From assembly GCF_002072215.1 (NCBI RefSeq), contig NZ_JXMW01000012.1:47977-111976 (forward strand): a DNA stretch of 64,000 nt. The letters are read 5' to 3'. Of this stretch, positions 10,070 through 21,728 are shown piece after piece. The position numbers were made by a program, and so were the translations under genes. Every line of letters begins with the position of its first letter. Within the stretch, counting starts at the first letter, position 1. Below the pieces are notes generated by a model. That model worked only from the letters and a program-made list of their open reading frames with translations, ran no database searches and was not told where the DNA came from. This DNA comes from Methanobrevibacter arboriphilus JCM 13429 = DSM 1125 (GTDB lineage Archaea > Methanobacteriota > Methanobacteria > Methanobacteriales > Methanobacteriaceae).

Positions 10070-11335
10070 ATGAATATAAAACACAAATTCAAAGAAAGAT
10101 ATGGAAATATAGACATATTTAATCCATATATAGTGATATTTTTTATAATAATCTTTATACTTGTATCTTTACCTATGCTATATTTTTCTGATGAGTTACC
10201 AAGACCATCATTTCAAGTGTATCTTTATATTTTATTAGGTATTATATTTTTTGTCATTGGTATTAAATTCCCAAAAATACTATCAAAGTTGTCAAAGAAG
10301 TTTGATAAAAAAATAAAAACTCTAAATAAAATAAAAAAAAAGAAATTAGGATCTTTACCTTCATTTAAAATAAGTAGTTATTACAAAAATAACAATGAAG
10401 ATAATGAAAATAAAAATAATAAGGGTAATAAATTCAAGAATTTTGAGCTTATTATACTATCCATAGTTTTAATTGGATTACTACTGCAAATAATTAACTT
10501 CATATTACTTGGAGGAATTCCCCTATTTAGTGGATTTTTAAAAGCAGAAGCTGCAACTAGAATATGGTTATTCTCTTATATATTTTTTATAATAGGAATA
10601 AATATACTTTTAGCTAAGTATAATAGGAAAATTTATTATTTATTGCTTATAATAGGATTAGGGCTTTTTGCACTAACTGGATATAGAACAACACCAATAG
10701 CAATTTTATTAAGCTCTTTTATAACATTATACTACTCAAGAAATTTAAAGATAAAGTATCAAATGTTTTTTGGAATTATAATAATTTTTTTAATGATTGT
10801 TATAGGTTTTATAGCTGTACAATCAATTGAATGGCAGCATTGGAGATTAAATGCATTAGAATTAATATCTTATAGAGCAGGTTTTACACTTAATATTTTA
10901 AATAGAACAATCCCCCTAGCTGGCTCAACACAAGGAGAACTATTTTATTATACATTAACAGGTTTCTTTAAATCTGTAGATCCTCGTGTACTTGTTGGAC
11001 AAGCCGTATTAGGAGAAAATCATTCTATAACTTCAACAATATTTGGTCCTGCCATACTGGACTTTGGATGGATTGGAATGAGCATTCAAATGTTTTTAAT
11101 AGGATTTATATTAAAAATGTTACATATAATTCAAAAACATGTGAAAAGTATAGCTACTGCTATTTATGGAATAATTTTAGGACAAACTTTAATTTGGATT
11201 GAAACAGGCCCTACAGACATAATAGTTTGGTTTTTTTATATTTTAGGAATCATTACAATAATATATTATATTTATAAAATAGATTATATCTATAATCATC
11301 TAAAAAATTATTATAATAGTTATAAATGTCAGTAA
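10070..11335 (+). CDS. Polytopic membrane protein, Wzy-like oligosaccharide repeat-unit polymerase
   Basis: The 421 residues form about ten to eleven hydrophobic segments, two before a Lys/Asn-rich cytoplasmic stretch (about 80-120) and the rest after it. The block TGYRTTPIAILLSSFITLYYSR and a long outer loop after it (SYRAGFTLNILNRTIPLAG, then STIFGPAILDFGWIGM) resemble archaeal members of the oligosaccharide repeat-unit polymerase group. Such proteins join lipid-linked glycan units at the outer membrane face. The next gene, 42 bp downstream, encodes a glycosyltransferase-like protein, supporting a surface-glycan role. The family is divergent, so the function is moderately sure. Confidence 0.7.
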   Translation: MNIKHKFKERYGNIDIFNPYIVIFFIIIFILVSLPMLYFSDELPRPSFQVYLYILLGIIFFVIGIKFPKILSKLSKKFDKKIKTLNKIKKKKLGSLPSFKISSYYKNNNEDNENKNNKGNKFKNFELIILSIVLIGLLLQIINFILLGGIPLFSGFLKAEAATRIWLFSYIFFIIGINILLAKYNRKIYYLLLIIGLGLFALTGYRTTPIAILLSSFITLYYSRNLKIKYQMFFGIIIIFLMIVIGFIAVQSIEWQHWRLNALELISYRAGFTLNILNRTIPLAGSTQGELFYYTLTGFFKSVDPRVLVGQAVLGENHSITSTIFGPAILDFGWIGMSIQMFLIGFILKMLHIIQKHVKSIATAIYGIILGQTLIWIETGPTDIIVWFFYILGIITIIYYIYKIDYIYNHLKNYYNSYKCQ

Positions 11336-11377
11336 AAGAATTTAAAAAGATAATAGCATAAGAATGAGAGTGATTAA

Positions 11378-12688
11378 TTGGAAGAAATTACTATAGCAAT
11401 TGCATGTGAATTAGCTCCTGCAAAAACACTTATTCCTATTATAAAAAAAATAAAAAAAATGGAAAGTTTAGGAAAATTAAACTGGAAAAAAAGTAAAATA
11501 ATCTGTTTAACCCATGGATCAGGTGTTAAAGAACTACTTAAACCATATTGTGATGAATTTTATTCAATTGGAAAAGGTAGAGGTTCTGGAAAAGTAAAAA
11601 GAAATAATTTTGAACTTGCATATTTAATTTTCAAAGACATTATTAAAGCAATTTTAGGATTAAGAGGAAAAGGGATAGATCTTTTAATTACATGTGGAAA
11701 CGCTGGTGATGTTAGAAAATCTATATCAGCTGCTAATTTACTTAAAATTCCTGTAATACATATAGAGCAAGATATATATAATCCAATTGAAACAATTGCA
11801 TTTTCTAATTTAGTAACAGTACCTTCAGAAAGTTATAAAAATTATTTAAGTGAAAAATACCATATAGATTCTACTGAAAACATTCAAGGTTATCCTATGG
11901 TTAATTATATTGTTGATTATGTTAATAATAATTATTTATTAGATAATGAAGGTGTAAAAAAGGAATATGATTTCTCAAATTTTATATTAATAGTTTTAGG
12001 AGGAGATTTAAAAACTAGTGATATAAAAAAGCTAATAAATATTCTAGAAAGAATAAATCTTCCAACACTTATAGCACCCTATCGTTTTAAAAAGGAATTA
12101 ATTGAAAATATGATAAAATCTAATAAAATTAAAGTTTTAGATGAATTTGTTGATTTATTAAGTTTAATGAAATCTTCAAACCTTATGATTTATGGAGCTG
12201 GAATGGGAATGACCATAGAAGCAGGTGTTTTAGAAATCCCTTCAATAAAAATAGCAGGATTTCATAAAGAACATGGTAGTGTAGATTTAGCAAATAATTT
12301 AAAAATTCCAATACTTGAAATAGAAGAAATTTCAGATTTTTTAGATGAATTTAAAGATAACTATCAGGATAAATACAATCATGAAAACAAACATACTCAT
12401 GAAAACGAACATGACGATAAATACAAAGATAATCATGAAGATAATGATAAATACAAAGATAATTATGAAGATAAAAATAGCTATGATGATAAATATGAGG
12501 ATTATGTGTTAAACATGTTAAAAAATAAGCTTCCAACACCAGAAAGTGAAAAATTAATTAAAAATAGTGAATTTGCTGTTGAAGATTTTGTAAATATTAT
12601 TAACAATTTTAATCTAAAAAATCCTCCTAAAAAAAGTGGTTTAAAGGCTATGAAAGCGATTTGGAAAAAAAGATCAGAGTTTAGATAA
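11378..12688 (+). CDS. GT-B fold glycosyltransferase-like protein
   Basis: The 436-residue protein starts at TTG, preceded by GTGATTAA. The N-terminal half is Rossmann-like (ITIAIACELAPAKTLIPIIKKI) and has LLITCGNAGDVRKSISAANLLKIPVIHIEQD, similar to the MurG and GlcNAc 2-epimerase superfamily. The C-terminal half contains MIYGAGMGMTIEAGVLEIPSIKI, reminiscent of the donor-binding loop of GT-B enzymes. An Asp/Asn/Lys/His-rich insertion (about 325-375) made of near-repeats of DKYKDN interrupts the C-terminal half. It probably forms a transcription unit with the upstream polymerase gene. Substrate is unknown; a role in cell-surface glycan or pseudomurein precursor assembly is inference. Confidence 0.65.
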   Translation: MEEITIAIACELAPAKTLIPIIKKIKKMESLGKLNWKKSKIICLTHGSGVKELLKPYCDEFYSIGKGRGSGKVKRNNFELAYLIFKDIIKAILGLRGKGIDLLITCGNAGDVRKSISAANLLKIPVIHIEQDIYNPIETIAFSNLVTVPSESYKNYLSEKYHIDSTENIQGYPMVNYIVDYVNNNYLLDNEGVKKEYDFSNFILIVLGGDLKTSDIKKLINILERINLPTLIAPYRFKKELIENMIKSNKIKVLDEFVDLLSLMKSSNLMIYGAGMGMTIEAGVLEIPSIKIAGFHKEHGSVDLANNLKIPILEIEEISDFLDEFKDNYQDKYNHENKHTHENEHDDKYKDNHEDNDKYKDNYEDKNSYDDKYEDYVLNMLKNKLPTPESEKLIKNSEFAVEDFVNIINNFNLKNPPKKSGLKAMKAIWKKRSEFR

Positions 12689-12790
12689 TAAAAAATTCAG
12701 TTAATATTATTTTAGAATATTATTATTCAATATACAATTTTAATATATTATTTTAATATACAATTTTTAAATATTATTTATTAATAATTA

Positions 12791-13906
12791 TTAATATTTA
12801 TCAAGAGCAATTTGATAATTACCATCTAATTTAATAAATGGTTCAGCCCTATCTATAACAACTCCTAATTTTCTCAAGTCTACCATCTTCTTAAATGGTT
12901 TTTTCTTTCTTATAGCCATAATTCTTTTTGCAGAAATAGTTCCAATACCTGGAACACGAATTAATTCATAAAAAGAAGCAGAGTTAATTTCTAAAGGAAA
13001 TATATCTCGTTTTAAAGCAGATAAATATTTAGGATCTTCATTAATGGATAATTGATTATTTTCTTCAAAAACAAGCTCATCTAATTCAAATTTATATATA
13101 TTTAACAGAGAATCAGCATGATATAACTTCGAAGTTCTATTTTTATTGCACTCTTCTCTCTTTTCAAGTTCTGTTCCTTCAACTGGAGAAAAAGAACTAA
13201 AATAGCTTCTAGATAAGTTATAGTTTTTATAAAGAGATTTTATTCTAGAAAGAATTTCCACATCAGTTTCATCATTTGCTCCAATAATCATCTGTGTAGT
13301 TGAACTAGAACACATTATAGAGTTATTTTTTTTAGATATAGAATCTATCCAACTTATTCTTTTTAATATATCTTTATTATAATCTTTATTTGAAGAAATT
13401 TGAGACAATCCATCTGAAGTCGCAGACTCAATATTTAAACTTACTCTATTGGCTAATGACATTGCGCGCTTAATAGAATCTTTGCTAGCACCAGGAATCA
13501 CTTTAAGGTGTATATAATCATCATATCCATATTTTTTCCTAAGTATATTAATAACATCTAACATTTTCTCCATAGTGTCATCAACATCTCTTGCAATTCC
13601 AGAACTTAGAAATAATCCTTGCACATAATCATTGCTATAATAACTAAGGAAAGCCCTTGCTAATTCTTCTGGACTTAGTTCTAATCTAGTAAAATTTCTT
13701 TTAGATTGATTGATGCAATATTTACAATCATTAACACATTTATTTGTCATTAATGTTTTAAAAAGAGGAATTTTACAGCCATCAGGTCCTGTTGCATTAT
13801 AAATTCCTGGAAGATTAATATCAGATTTTTTATAGTGATTTACATAATCACAAATATCATATTGTGCAGAATCACTCAAAATTTGCATTTTTTTTAAAGT
13901 GTTCAT
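12791..13906 (-). CDS. Radical SAM protein with C-terminal helix-hairpin-helix (putative DNA modification/repair)
   Basis: The 371-residue protein carries the radical SAM cysteine motif CVNDCKYC (C-x3-C-x2-C) at about residues 55-62, followed by segments typical of a TIM barrel (GLFLSSGIA, VSLNIES). The C-terminus has a helix-hairpin-helix domain (LIRVPGIGTISAKRIMAIR, about 315-333) that would bind nucleic acid. This combination matches a family annotated as putative DNA modification/repair radical SAM protein. In bacteria it is usually encoded next to a small partner protein; none is seen here. Its reaction is not established. Confidence 0.85.
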   Translation of the reverse strand: MNTLKKMQILSDSAQYDICDYVNHYKKSDINLPGIYNATGPDGCKIPLFKTLMTNKCVNDCKYCINQSKRNFTRLELSPEELARAFLSYYSNDYVQGLFLSSGIARDVDDTMEKMLDVINILRKKYGYDDYIHLKVIPGASKDSIKRAMSLANRVSLNIESATSDGLSQISSNKDYNKDILKRISWIDSISKKNNSIMCSSSTTQMIIGANDETDVEILSRIKSLYKNYNLSRSYFSSFSPVEGTELEKREECNKNRTSKLYHADSLLNIYKFELDELVFEENNQLSINEDPKYLSALKRDIFPLEINSASFYELIRVPGIGTISAKRIMAIRKKKPFKKMVDLRKLGVVIDRAEPFIKLDGNYQIALDKY

Positions 13907-14095
13907 TATTATATATTTTGTAATTTTATATATTATTAATTTTTGGAAGCAAATGAAAAGTAATTAGAATAATATTAAAAAAGAAATATAATATTGAAAA
14001 ATAGAATATAATATTAAAAATATGCTATAATATTAAAAATATAATATTAAAAGTATAATATATATATATATAAAAATATATTTATAAAAATAAAA

Positions 14096-15310
14096 TTAAG
14101 ATTTGAATTTTATTAAATTTTTTGCCTCATCAAATATTACATCTAGGCCACACATACTAGGAACATAGTTAGCTGCCTTTGCAGAATTTACACCAATTGT
14201 TTCATATCCCATGTCTTCAATTGGAGCAACAACCATACAAGTATCACACACTATATGTCCCCCAGCAGACTCGATTATTTTTGTATAACCCATTCTATCT
14301 GAGGCAGCTTTAACATTTATAGAAGTACATACCCATAAATCATTCTTTATTTCTTTATTTTTGACTATATTTGCAATATCTTTAATTTCTTCTAAAGAAG
14401 CATGGGGGCAACCTAAACAAACTAAATCTGCTTCATTTTTAGATGAATTAGTTAAGTTTTCACAAGTATTTTTAATGTCAGAATCTGTAATTAAAATTTT
14501 ATTATTATTTTTAATCAATTCATTTTTTCCAGCAGAATCATACTCAGGAGTTTCATTTTCAATATGATATAATGCAACAGCACCAGAAGACGCAAGTGCT
14601 GCTCCAAGAGCTTTTAATTCAGTATTTGTAGAATCATTTTTAAGAACGAAATAAGGAACACCACTTCCAACTTCTTTACCAACCATATATCCCAATGCCC
14701 CATAATCAATTCCAGATATAGGAGTTTCAAGTTCTATTAAAAGGTTTGCTTTCCTATTTTCTTCTAAATGATAACCATACATAGGAGTTTTACCACAAAT
14801 AGCTGCAGCTAATGCACCAGGTCCACCTTCACGATTAGTTCTCGCACCGATAACTGAATTTACATAAGCAACTGCTGAAGATTCAGACCATGCTACATGA
14901 TCTCTAAATTTAGGAACATTACCTACAAGATAAGGAGTGCAAGTACAGGTTTTCGAAATTCCAAGCATCCCATAAGCATCAACAATTTCATTCTGCTTTT
15001 TAGAAAATTTTGGTGGAAATCCAAGAGATTCCCAGTTATCAAGATCTGTGCCAGCAGGATTTAAAGTAGAAGGAACTTTTGCAACAGATTCTCTATTTAA
15101 ATTCTTATCACTAGCCAAATCTTCAAGATATTCAAGCCCTGCATCACCAATAGTCTTGTAAGAAACACCAGATATTTGAGCAGAAGTAATATTTACAAGT
15201 TTTTCTGCATCATAAATATCCCCAAGTGCCACTAGGATCTCCATGCTTTTACGTACAGTATCTCCATAGAAACCATCATACATTCTTTCTTCTTCTTTAT
15301 TTAAATACAT
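14096..15310 (-). CDS. Aconitase-X large subunit, probable phosphomevalonate dehydratase
   Basis: The 404 residues match the AcnX (DUF521) catalytic subunit: [20 protein letters not shown] near the N-terminus, [10 protein letters not shown] (about 123-132) with cysteines suited to an Fe-S cluster, [22 protein letters not shown], and [14 protein letters not shown] near the end. In archaea this protein with a small DUF126 subunit dehydrates phosphomevalonate in the modified mevalonate pathway that supplies lipid isoprenoids. The small-subunit gene is not next to it. GTGGGAT precedes the chosen ATG; a second ATG nine codons in is also possible. The 333-bp upstream gap holds only AT-rich sequence. 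Confidence 0.88.
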   Translation of the reverse strand: MYLNKEEERMYDGFYGDTVRKSMEILVALGDIYDAEKLVNITSAQISGVSYKTIGDAGLEYLEDLASDKNLNRESVAKVPSTLNPAGTDLDNWESLGFPPKFSKKQNEIVDAYGMLGISKTCTCTPYLVGNVPKFRDHVAWSESSAVAYVNSVIGARTNREGGPGALAAAICGKTPMYGYHLEENRKANLLIELETPISGIDYGALGYMVGKEVGSGVPYFVLKNDSTNTELKALGAALASSGAVALYHIENETPEYDSAGKNELIKNNNKILITDSDIKNTCENLTNSSKNEADLVCLGCPHASLEEIKDIANIVKNKEIKNDLWVCTSINVKAASDRMGYTKIIESAGGHIVCDTCMVVAPIEDMGYETIGVNSAKAANYVPSMCGLDVIFDEAKNLIKFKS

Positions 15311-15643
15311 TTAAATCCCACTACAATATTTAAATCAAAATAATGTTATTACAAAAACTATTACTCAAACTATTAATCAGCTATTTAAATCAAAAATACT
15401 ATCAAAATATTAAATTGAATATTATCAACAAATTCAATACTATTAATTCTAAATCAAACCATATCAAGCCATTAAATCGAACTATTAGATTAAATCATTA
15501 AATCAAAATATATCGTTATTAAATTATAAAAAATGTTTAAAAAATGTAAAAGATTAATAATTTATATAAATAATAGGAATATCGGAATAATATTAATAAT
15601 AGGAATAATAAAGAATACTGAGGATAATATAAAAATAATAGGA
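15311..15643. other. AT-rich spacer, nothing recognised
   Basis: This spacer between the recJ-like gene and the aconitase-X gene contains simple AT-rich sequence with several copies of AAATCAAA-like words. I see no gene, RNA structure or convincing promoter beyond the ribosome-binding site of the aconitase-X gene. Confidence 0.5.
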
Positions 15644-17017
15644 TTAATTATTTTCAATTTGGTGCTCAACCATATCATTTACTAAGTTTAAAAAATTATC
15701 CATCTCTTTATAAGGAACCATAGCTCCAGCAGCTATATCATGGCCCCCACCTTGACCCCCAAAGCTTAATGAACTATCATGGAGAACTTTTCCAAGATCT
15801 ACTCCTTTTTCTATCATGTCTCTTGTTGTTCTTCCAGAAACTTTTACATCATTATGCATTCTAGCCATAGATAGAATAGGTTTATCACTATCTAAAATTT
15901 CAGCTGCAATTCCTACACTAGAAATAGTACCCATGACACTTTTCAAGACTTTATCTTCACTATACACATACTGAATAAAGTCCATTTGAACTGCGCCCTC
16001 TCGCTTAATCCATTCCATTCCTTTAATTAGCTGATCTCTATATTTTTTTTGAAGATTCAAAGCTGCATCAAGTGCTTCTGCACGTTCTCCAAATGCAATA
16101 GAAAGACCAAGGCCAGTTTTTTTGTTTTTCCCACAAGCATCTAAAATATAAGAATATTCCTCAAGGTTCCTTAAAACAGGATTTTCTTTAGGCACACTAT
16201 AAATACTTCCAAAAATATCAGGATTTAGTTTAATAAGCTCATCTTTTAAAACATCTTTTTCTTCATCTTCAAGATCAGTGAATTTTATTCCATAAGAAAT
16301 TCCTATTTTTTCTAAAAATCCCATTGATCCCTCTAAATCGCCAGTTAAACCAGGCATCGCTGGGTTTAAAGTATATGCTAAAGATTTATATAGTGGTTCT
16401 TGATTTTTAGAAACAATTTTAAGATCTTGGTGTATTTCAAGATTTCCAAATTCTATCCCATCTTCAACGATTAGCTCATTTGCACCAATAAATCCATCAT
16501 TAAATTGCATATCTCCAAAAGCACCTACTAAAGCAAGTGGAGCAAGATGTTTTTTATTATTTTCTCCATCACCTAAATTTCTAATACTTAAATAAGAAGA
16601 ACCAGCACCACTTAGCTCTTTACTACCATCAATCCCATAAATATGAGGATTAACATGAATAATATGATCTTCTGATTCTGTATCATCAACTTGATGATGA
16701 TCTGCAATTATAACTTCTGATTTAAACTTATTAATAAGTTTTAAATGGGCACTTCCCATGTCAGAAAAGATAAATAAATTATATTTCTCTTTAGATAATT
16801 CTTTCACATCTTCTGGCTTTAAGCGAGAAAGGATTGTTGTATGGAACTGTCCTCCCTCCTCTTTTATAGCATTAGCTATAACACCAGCTGCAGAAAGTCC
16901 ATCTGCATCATTATGAGAAATTATTCTTATAACATGATCATCCTTGATATGTTTGGATATCATGTCAGAAGCTTCATTAGCCTTATTTAACAAGGAGTGC
17001 TGCTTCTTGTGGGTCAT
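15644..17017 (-). CDS. RecJ-like DHH-family single-strand exonuclease
   Basis: The protein has the DHH phosphoesterase motifs [26 protein letters not shown] and IADHHQVDD in the N-terminal third and the DHHA1 glycine motif [14 protein letters not shown] near the C-terminus. This matches archaeal RecJ/GAN-type nucleases that work with Cdc45-like roles in replication and repair. The frame is open to an ATG at 17065, but that start would overlap rpsO by 83 bases. ATG at 17017, preceded by GGATGGAGAT, gives N-terminus [10 protein letters not shown] and an overlap of 35 bases, so I use it (457 residues). The gene is co-directional with rpsO, a common archaeal neighbourhood. Confidence 0.9.
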   Translation of the reverse strand: MTHKKQHSLLNKANEASDMISKHIKDDHVIRIISHNDADGLSAAGVIANAIKEEGGQFHTTILSRLKPEDVKELSKEKYNLFIFSDMGSAHLKLINKFKSEVIIADHHQVDDTESEDHIIHVNPHIYGIDGSKELSGAGSSYLSIRNLGDGENNKKHLAPLALVGAFGDMQFNDGFIGANELIVEDGIEFGNLEIHQDLKIVSKNQEPLYKSLAYTLNPAMPGLTGDLEGSMGFLEKIGISYGIKFTDLEDEEKDVLKDELIKLNPDIFGSIYSVPKENPVLRNLEEYSYILDACGKNKKTGLGLSIAFGERAEALDAALNLQKKYRDQLIKGMEWIKREGAVQMDFIQYVYSEDKVLKSVMGTISSVGIAAEILDSDKPILSMARMHNDVKVSGRTTRDMIEKGVDLGKVLHDSSLSFGGQGGGHDIAAGAMVPYKEMDNFLNLVNDMVEHQIENN

Positions 17018-17381
17018 ATCTCCATCCTTCAGGTAATTCACCATCGTTAACATAATATTTACCAAGACGTCTAATTCTTGATTCTATGATAGTTAATCCT
17101 CTTTTAGTGTGTAAATCTTTTGGATTTTCTTTTAAGTGATCTCTAATGTTTACAGCACGTTTAATTAAGTTCATGATATCTTCAGGATATTCTTGAGCTT
17201 GTTCATTTCTTTTTAATATAGCAGTGATTTTTTCACCAGTAATAGCTTTTACGCTAGGAATACCATACTGATCTCTTAAAATAACACCAATTTCACTTGG
17301 AGATTTACCTTCTTTTGTAAATTTTAATATAAATTCTTCAATTTCTTCATTTGAATAAGTAACCCATTCTGGTTTAGACAT
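16983..17381 (-). CDS. rpsO: 30S ribosomal protein S15
   Basis: The 132-residue length and the N-terminal extension ([31 protein letters not shown]) are characteristic of archaeal/eukaryotic S15. The core has [17 protein letters not shown] sequence ([27 protein letters not shown] near the end). It binds 16S rRNA in the small-subunit platform. AGAGGTA precedes the ATG. The gene end overlaps the start of the recJ-like gene, implying cotranscription and possibly coupled translation. Upstream there are repeats of ATAAGTTAATTTTT. Confidence 0.97.
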   Translation of the reverse strand: MSKPEWVTYSNEEIEEFILKFTKEGKSPSEIGVILRDQYGIPSVKAITGEKITAILKRNEQAQEYPEDIMNLIKRAVNIRDHLKENPKDLHTKRGLTIIESRIRRLGKYYVNDGELPEGWRYDPQEAALLVK

Positions 17382-17559
17382 TGTAAATACCTCTTAATTT
17401 TTTATAATACTAATTCTTTTTATAAGCTAATTTATAAGCTAATTCTTTTTATAAGTTAATTTTATGAGCTAACTTTTTTATAAGTTAATTTTTTATTATA
17501 TTAATATAATTAGCAATAGAACTGCTCAATTGAAAAATTGTTAAATCTATACACCATAA

Positions 17560-18120
17560 TTATTTATTAGATTTATACCAATTGACAAAAAGTTCTAATG
17601 AATTTCTTCTATGAGAAAACTGATTTTTTTCATCTGTTGTTAGCTCACCAAATGTTTTAGACATATTGGGAACATAAAAAATTGGATCAAAAGCAAAACC
17701 TTTATCACCCTTTTCTTCAAATGCAATGACACCAGAAACTTTGCCTAAAAAAATCTCGGGCTCGATATTGGGGGCACAATACCCAATGACCGACCTGAAT
17801 TCAGCATAACGTTCTTGGTCAGTTTTTAAATCATTCATAAGCTTTAAAATACCTTTATTTCCTATTGTATCTTGAACATAAGATGAATATGTCCCAGGGA
17901 AATCATTTAAAGCTTTAATGAATAAACCAGCATCTTCAACAATCACAGGTTTATTTAATTTTCGAGAAGCATATTCTGCACCAGCTATAGCTACTTCCTC
18001 AAGAGTTCCTTGAGGTTCTGTGTAACCTAAGTCAATATGCTCTAATTCAATATTGAATTTTCGAAAAATATTTTCTGCTTCTTCTACTTTATGGTTGTTA
18101 CCAGTAATAAATGTTATCAT
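17560..18120 (-). CDS. rdgB: XTP/dITP pyrophosphatase (RdgB/HAM1 family)
   Basis: The 186-residue protein begins with [16 protein letters not shown], the conserved substrate-binding motif, and contains [24 protein letters not shown], then [12 protein letters not shown] and FSHRRNSL. The enzyme hydrolyses non-canonical purine triphosphates such as XTP and dITP and so cleans the nucleotide pool. It lies in the rpsO-recJ region, where HAM1 and kae1-bud32 are common archaeal neighbours. The ATG directly follows AT-rich DNA with no clear Shine-Dalgarno sequence. Confidence 0.96.
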   Translation of the reverse strand: MITFITGNNHKVEEAENIFRKFNIELEHIDLGYTEPQGTLEEVAIAGAEYASRKLNKPVIVEDAGLFIKALNDFPGTYSSYVQDTIGNKGILKLMNDLKTDQERYAEFRSVIGYCAPNIEPEIFLGKVSGVIAFEEKGDKGFAFDPIFYVPNMSKTFGELTTDEKNQFSHRRNSLELFVNWYKSNK

Positions 18121-18425
18121 AATAGTAAAATTATGAGTTTTAATTTTATAAATATTTTTTCATATAAACAGTACTTTTATAAGAATAATATTTTTTCTTA
18201 CAAACAATACTCTTATAAAACTAATATTTTTTCAAATAAATAATATTTTTATATAAATAATATTTTATACTACATAATATTTTATATTAATAAAATTTTT
18301 AATAATTAATATATTAAATATTATTAGATTATAATTATATTGAACCGCAGAATTGTATCATAGAATACAACAAAAATATAAGTATATACTAAAGATTAAA
18401 ATGTTAATAAATACAATATATTAAT
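18121..18425. other. AT-rich divergent spacer
   Basis: The 305-bp spacer between rdgB and the divergent F390 synthetase-like gene contains several degenerate copies of ATAATATTTTTT (18180-18300) and otherwise simple sequence. Both promoters should be here, but with so many TATA-like words I cannot choose between them. Confidence 0.45.
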
Positions 18426-19841
18426 ATGAAAAATAATAACCTCTACTATAACAAAGAAATTGAAACAATGAATAGAGGAGATTTAGATTCCTTAATTGAT
18501 GAAAAAGTTAAATACACAATAAAATATGCATATGAAAACTCTAAATTCTATAAAAAATGGTTTGATAAAAATAAAATAGAAATTAAATCTATTAAAACCC
18601 ATGAAGATTTAAAAGAACTTCCAATAATAACAGGAGATACAATTAAAAAAAATCAGCCCCCATCTACCAATTTTTTCAACTTTAAATCTGCAAAAAATAA
18701 AAATATAGTTACTATTCATGAAACAAGTGGAACAACAGGAACACCAAAATCATTTTTCCTAACAGAAAATGATTGGGAGAAATATATAGAAAAATATGCA
18801 CGAACTTTCAAATCCCAAGCCTTTAAATCAAATGATTATTTAATTGTTTGTACATCTTACGGAATGAACATTGGAGCAGAATCCATGAGTTTAGCTGCAA
18901 AAAAACTGAAAATCACTACAATACCTGAAGGAAAATGTACATTCCCAATAAGAATACTTAAAAATTATAAACCAACAAGTATTGTAGGAAGTATATTTAA
19001 ATTCTTAAGATTAGCAGAAAGAATGAAAGAAAATAAATTAGATCCCCAAGAATCAAGTATAAAACGCTTAATTGCAGGTGGAGAAAGCTTTTCAGAAGAA
19101 TCAAGAGAATATATAGAAGAAATTTGGGGTGTTGACGTGTATAACACTTATGGAAGTACTGAAGGAACAATGTGTGGAGAATGTACTGAAAAAAAAGGAA
19201 TTCATGTACCAGAAGACTTAATACACCTAGATATATATAATAGTAATACTGAAACAGATCCTAATATGCGATTAGAGAACAATACTCCTGATTCTAATCT
19301 TGATTGTTCAGAATCATGCTTTTTAAAAGATGGAAAAGAAGGAAAAATGATACTAACGACTTTGCTTAGTAAAGAAGATAAAGCAGGAACATTACTTATT
19401 AACTATGATACAGATGATTCTAGTTCAGTTATAACAAGAAAAAAATGCGGTTGTGGTAGAACACATATGAAAATTGATAATCCTACAAGAGATGCTGAAA
19501 CTATTAATATATTTGGAAATAGTATTAACAGAGTAGATATCGAAGCAGGAGTATTTCAAAGAGAAAATATGGAATATTTAACTGGAGAATATGAATCATT
19601 CTTATATGGAAATGAAACTGAAAATACTTTAAGAATATCAGTTGAATGTAAAGACTATTCAAATTTAAATAAAAAAATTGTTGAAGACAATTTTCTAAGT
19701 TCATTTTTAAGAAAAAATAATGATTTAAAAGAAAAATATTACAATGATGAATTTGAAATTATATTTAACTTTTTAGAAAAAGGAAAGCTCGAATTTTATA
19801 AAATAAAAGGCAGGCCCAAAAGATTAATTGATAGAAGATAA
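18426..19841 (+). CDS. Coenzyme F390 synthetase-like AMP-forming ligase
   Basis: The 471-residue protein belongs to the phenylacetate-CoA ligase-like adenylate-forming family: the P-loop-like HETSGTTGTPKSFFLTE (about 99-115), LIAGGESFSEESRE (about 218-231), VYNTYGSTEGTMCGEC (about 240-255) and KCGCGRTHMKIDNPTRDAE. The N-terminal YAYENSKFYKKWF is also typical. In Methanothermobacter, FtsA of this family adenylylates or guanylylates coenzyme F420 to F390 under oxidative conditions. A related role is likely but substrate cannot be proved from sequence. It stands alone on the plus strand, between genes on the minus strand that are often neighbours in related archaea. Confidence 0.8.
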   Translation: MKNNNLYYNKEIETMNRGDLDSLIDEKVKYTIKYAYENSKFYKKWFDKNKIEIKSIKTHEDLKELPIITGDTIKKNQPPSTNFFNFKSAKNKNIVTIHETSGTTGTPKSFFLTENDWEKYIEKYARTFKSQAFKSNDYLIVCTSYGMNIGAESMSLAAKKLKITTIPEGKCTFPIRILKNYKPTSIVGSIFKFLRLAERMKENKLDPQESSIKRLIAGGESFSEESREYIEEIWGVDVYNTYGSTEGTMCGECTEKKGIHVPEDLIHLDIYNSNTETDPNMRLENNTPDSNLDCSESCFLKDGKEGKMILTTLLSKEDKAGTLLINYDTDDSSSVITRKKCGCGRTHMKIDNPTRDAETINIFGNSINRVDIEAGVFQRENMEYLTGEYESFLYGNETENTLRISVECKDYSNLNKKIVEDNFLSSFLRKNNDLKEKYYNDEFEIIFNFLEKGKLEFYKIKGRPKRLIDRR

Positions 19842-19888
19842 AAATTATTAAGTTTGAAAATAAAAAGAAAAAATTAACTAACATATAT

Positions 19889-21586
<1,698 letters not shown>

Positions 21587-21728
21587 TTAAAATATATTTC
21601 TATATATTCAAATTATAACAATTTACATAATTAACTTATAATAATTTTGAATAATTAAATTATTATAGTTTTATAATCAAATAAAATAGCTTTGAATAAT
21701 TAAATTATAACAAACAATAATTTAATAA

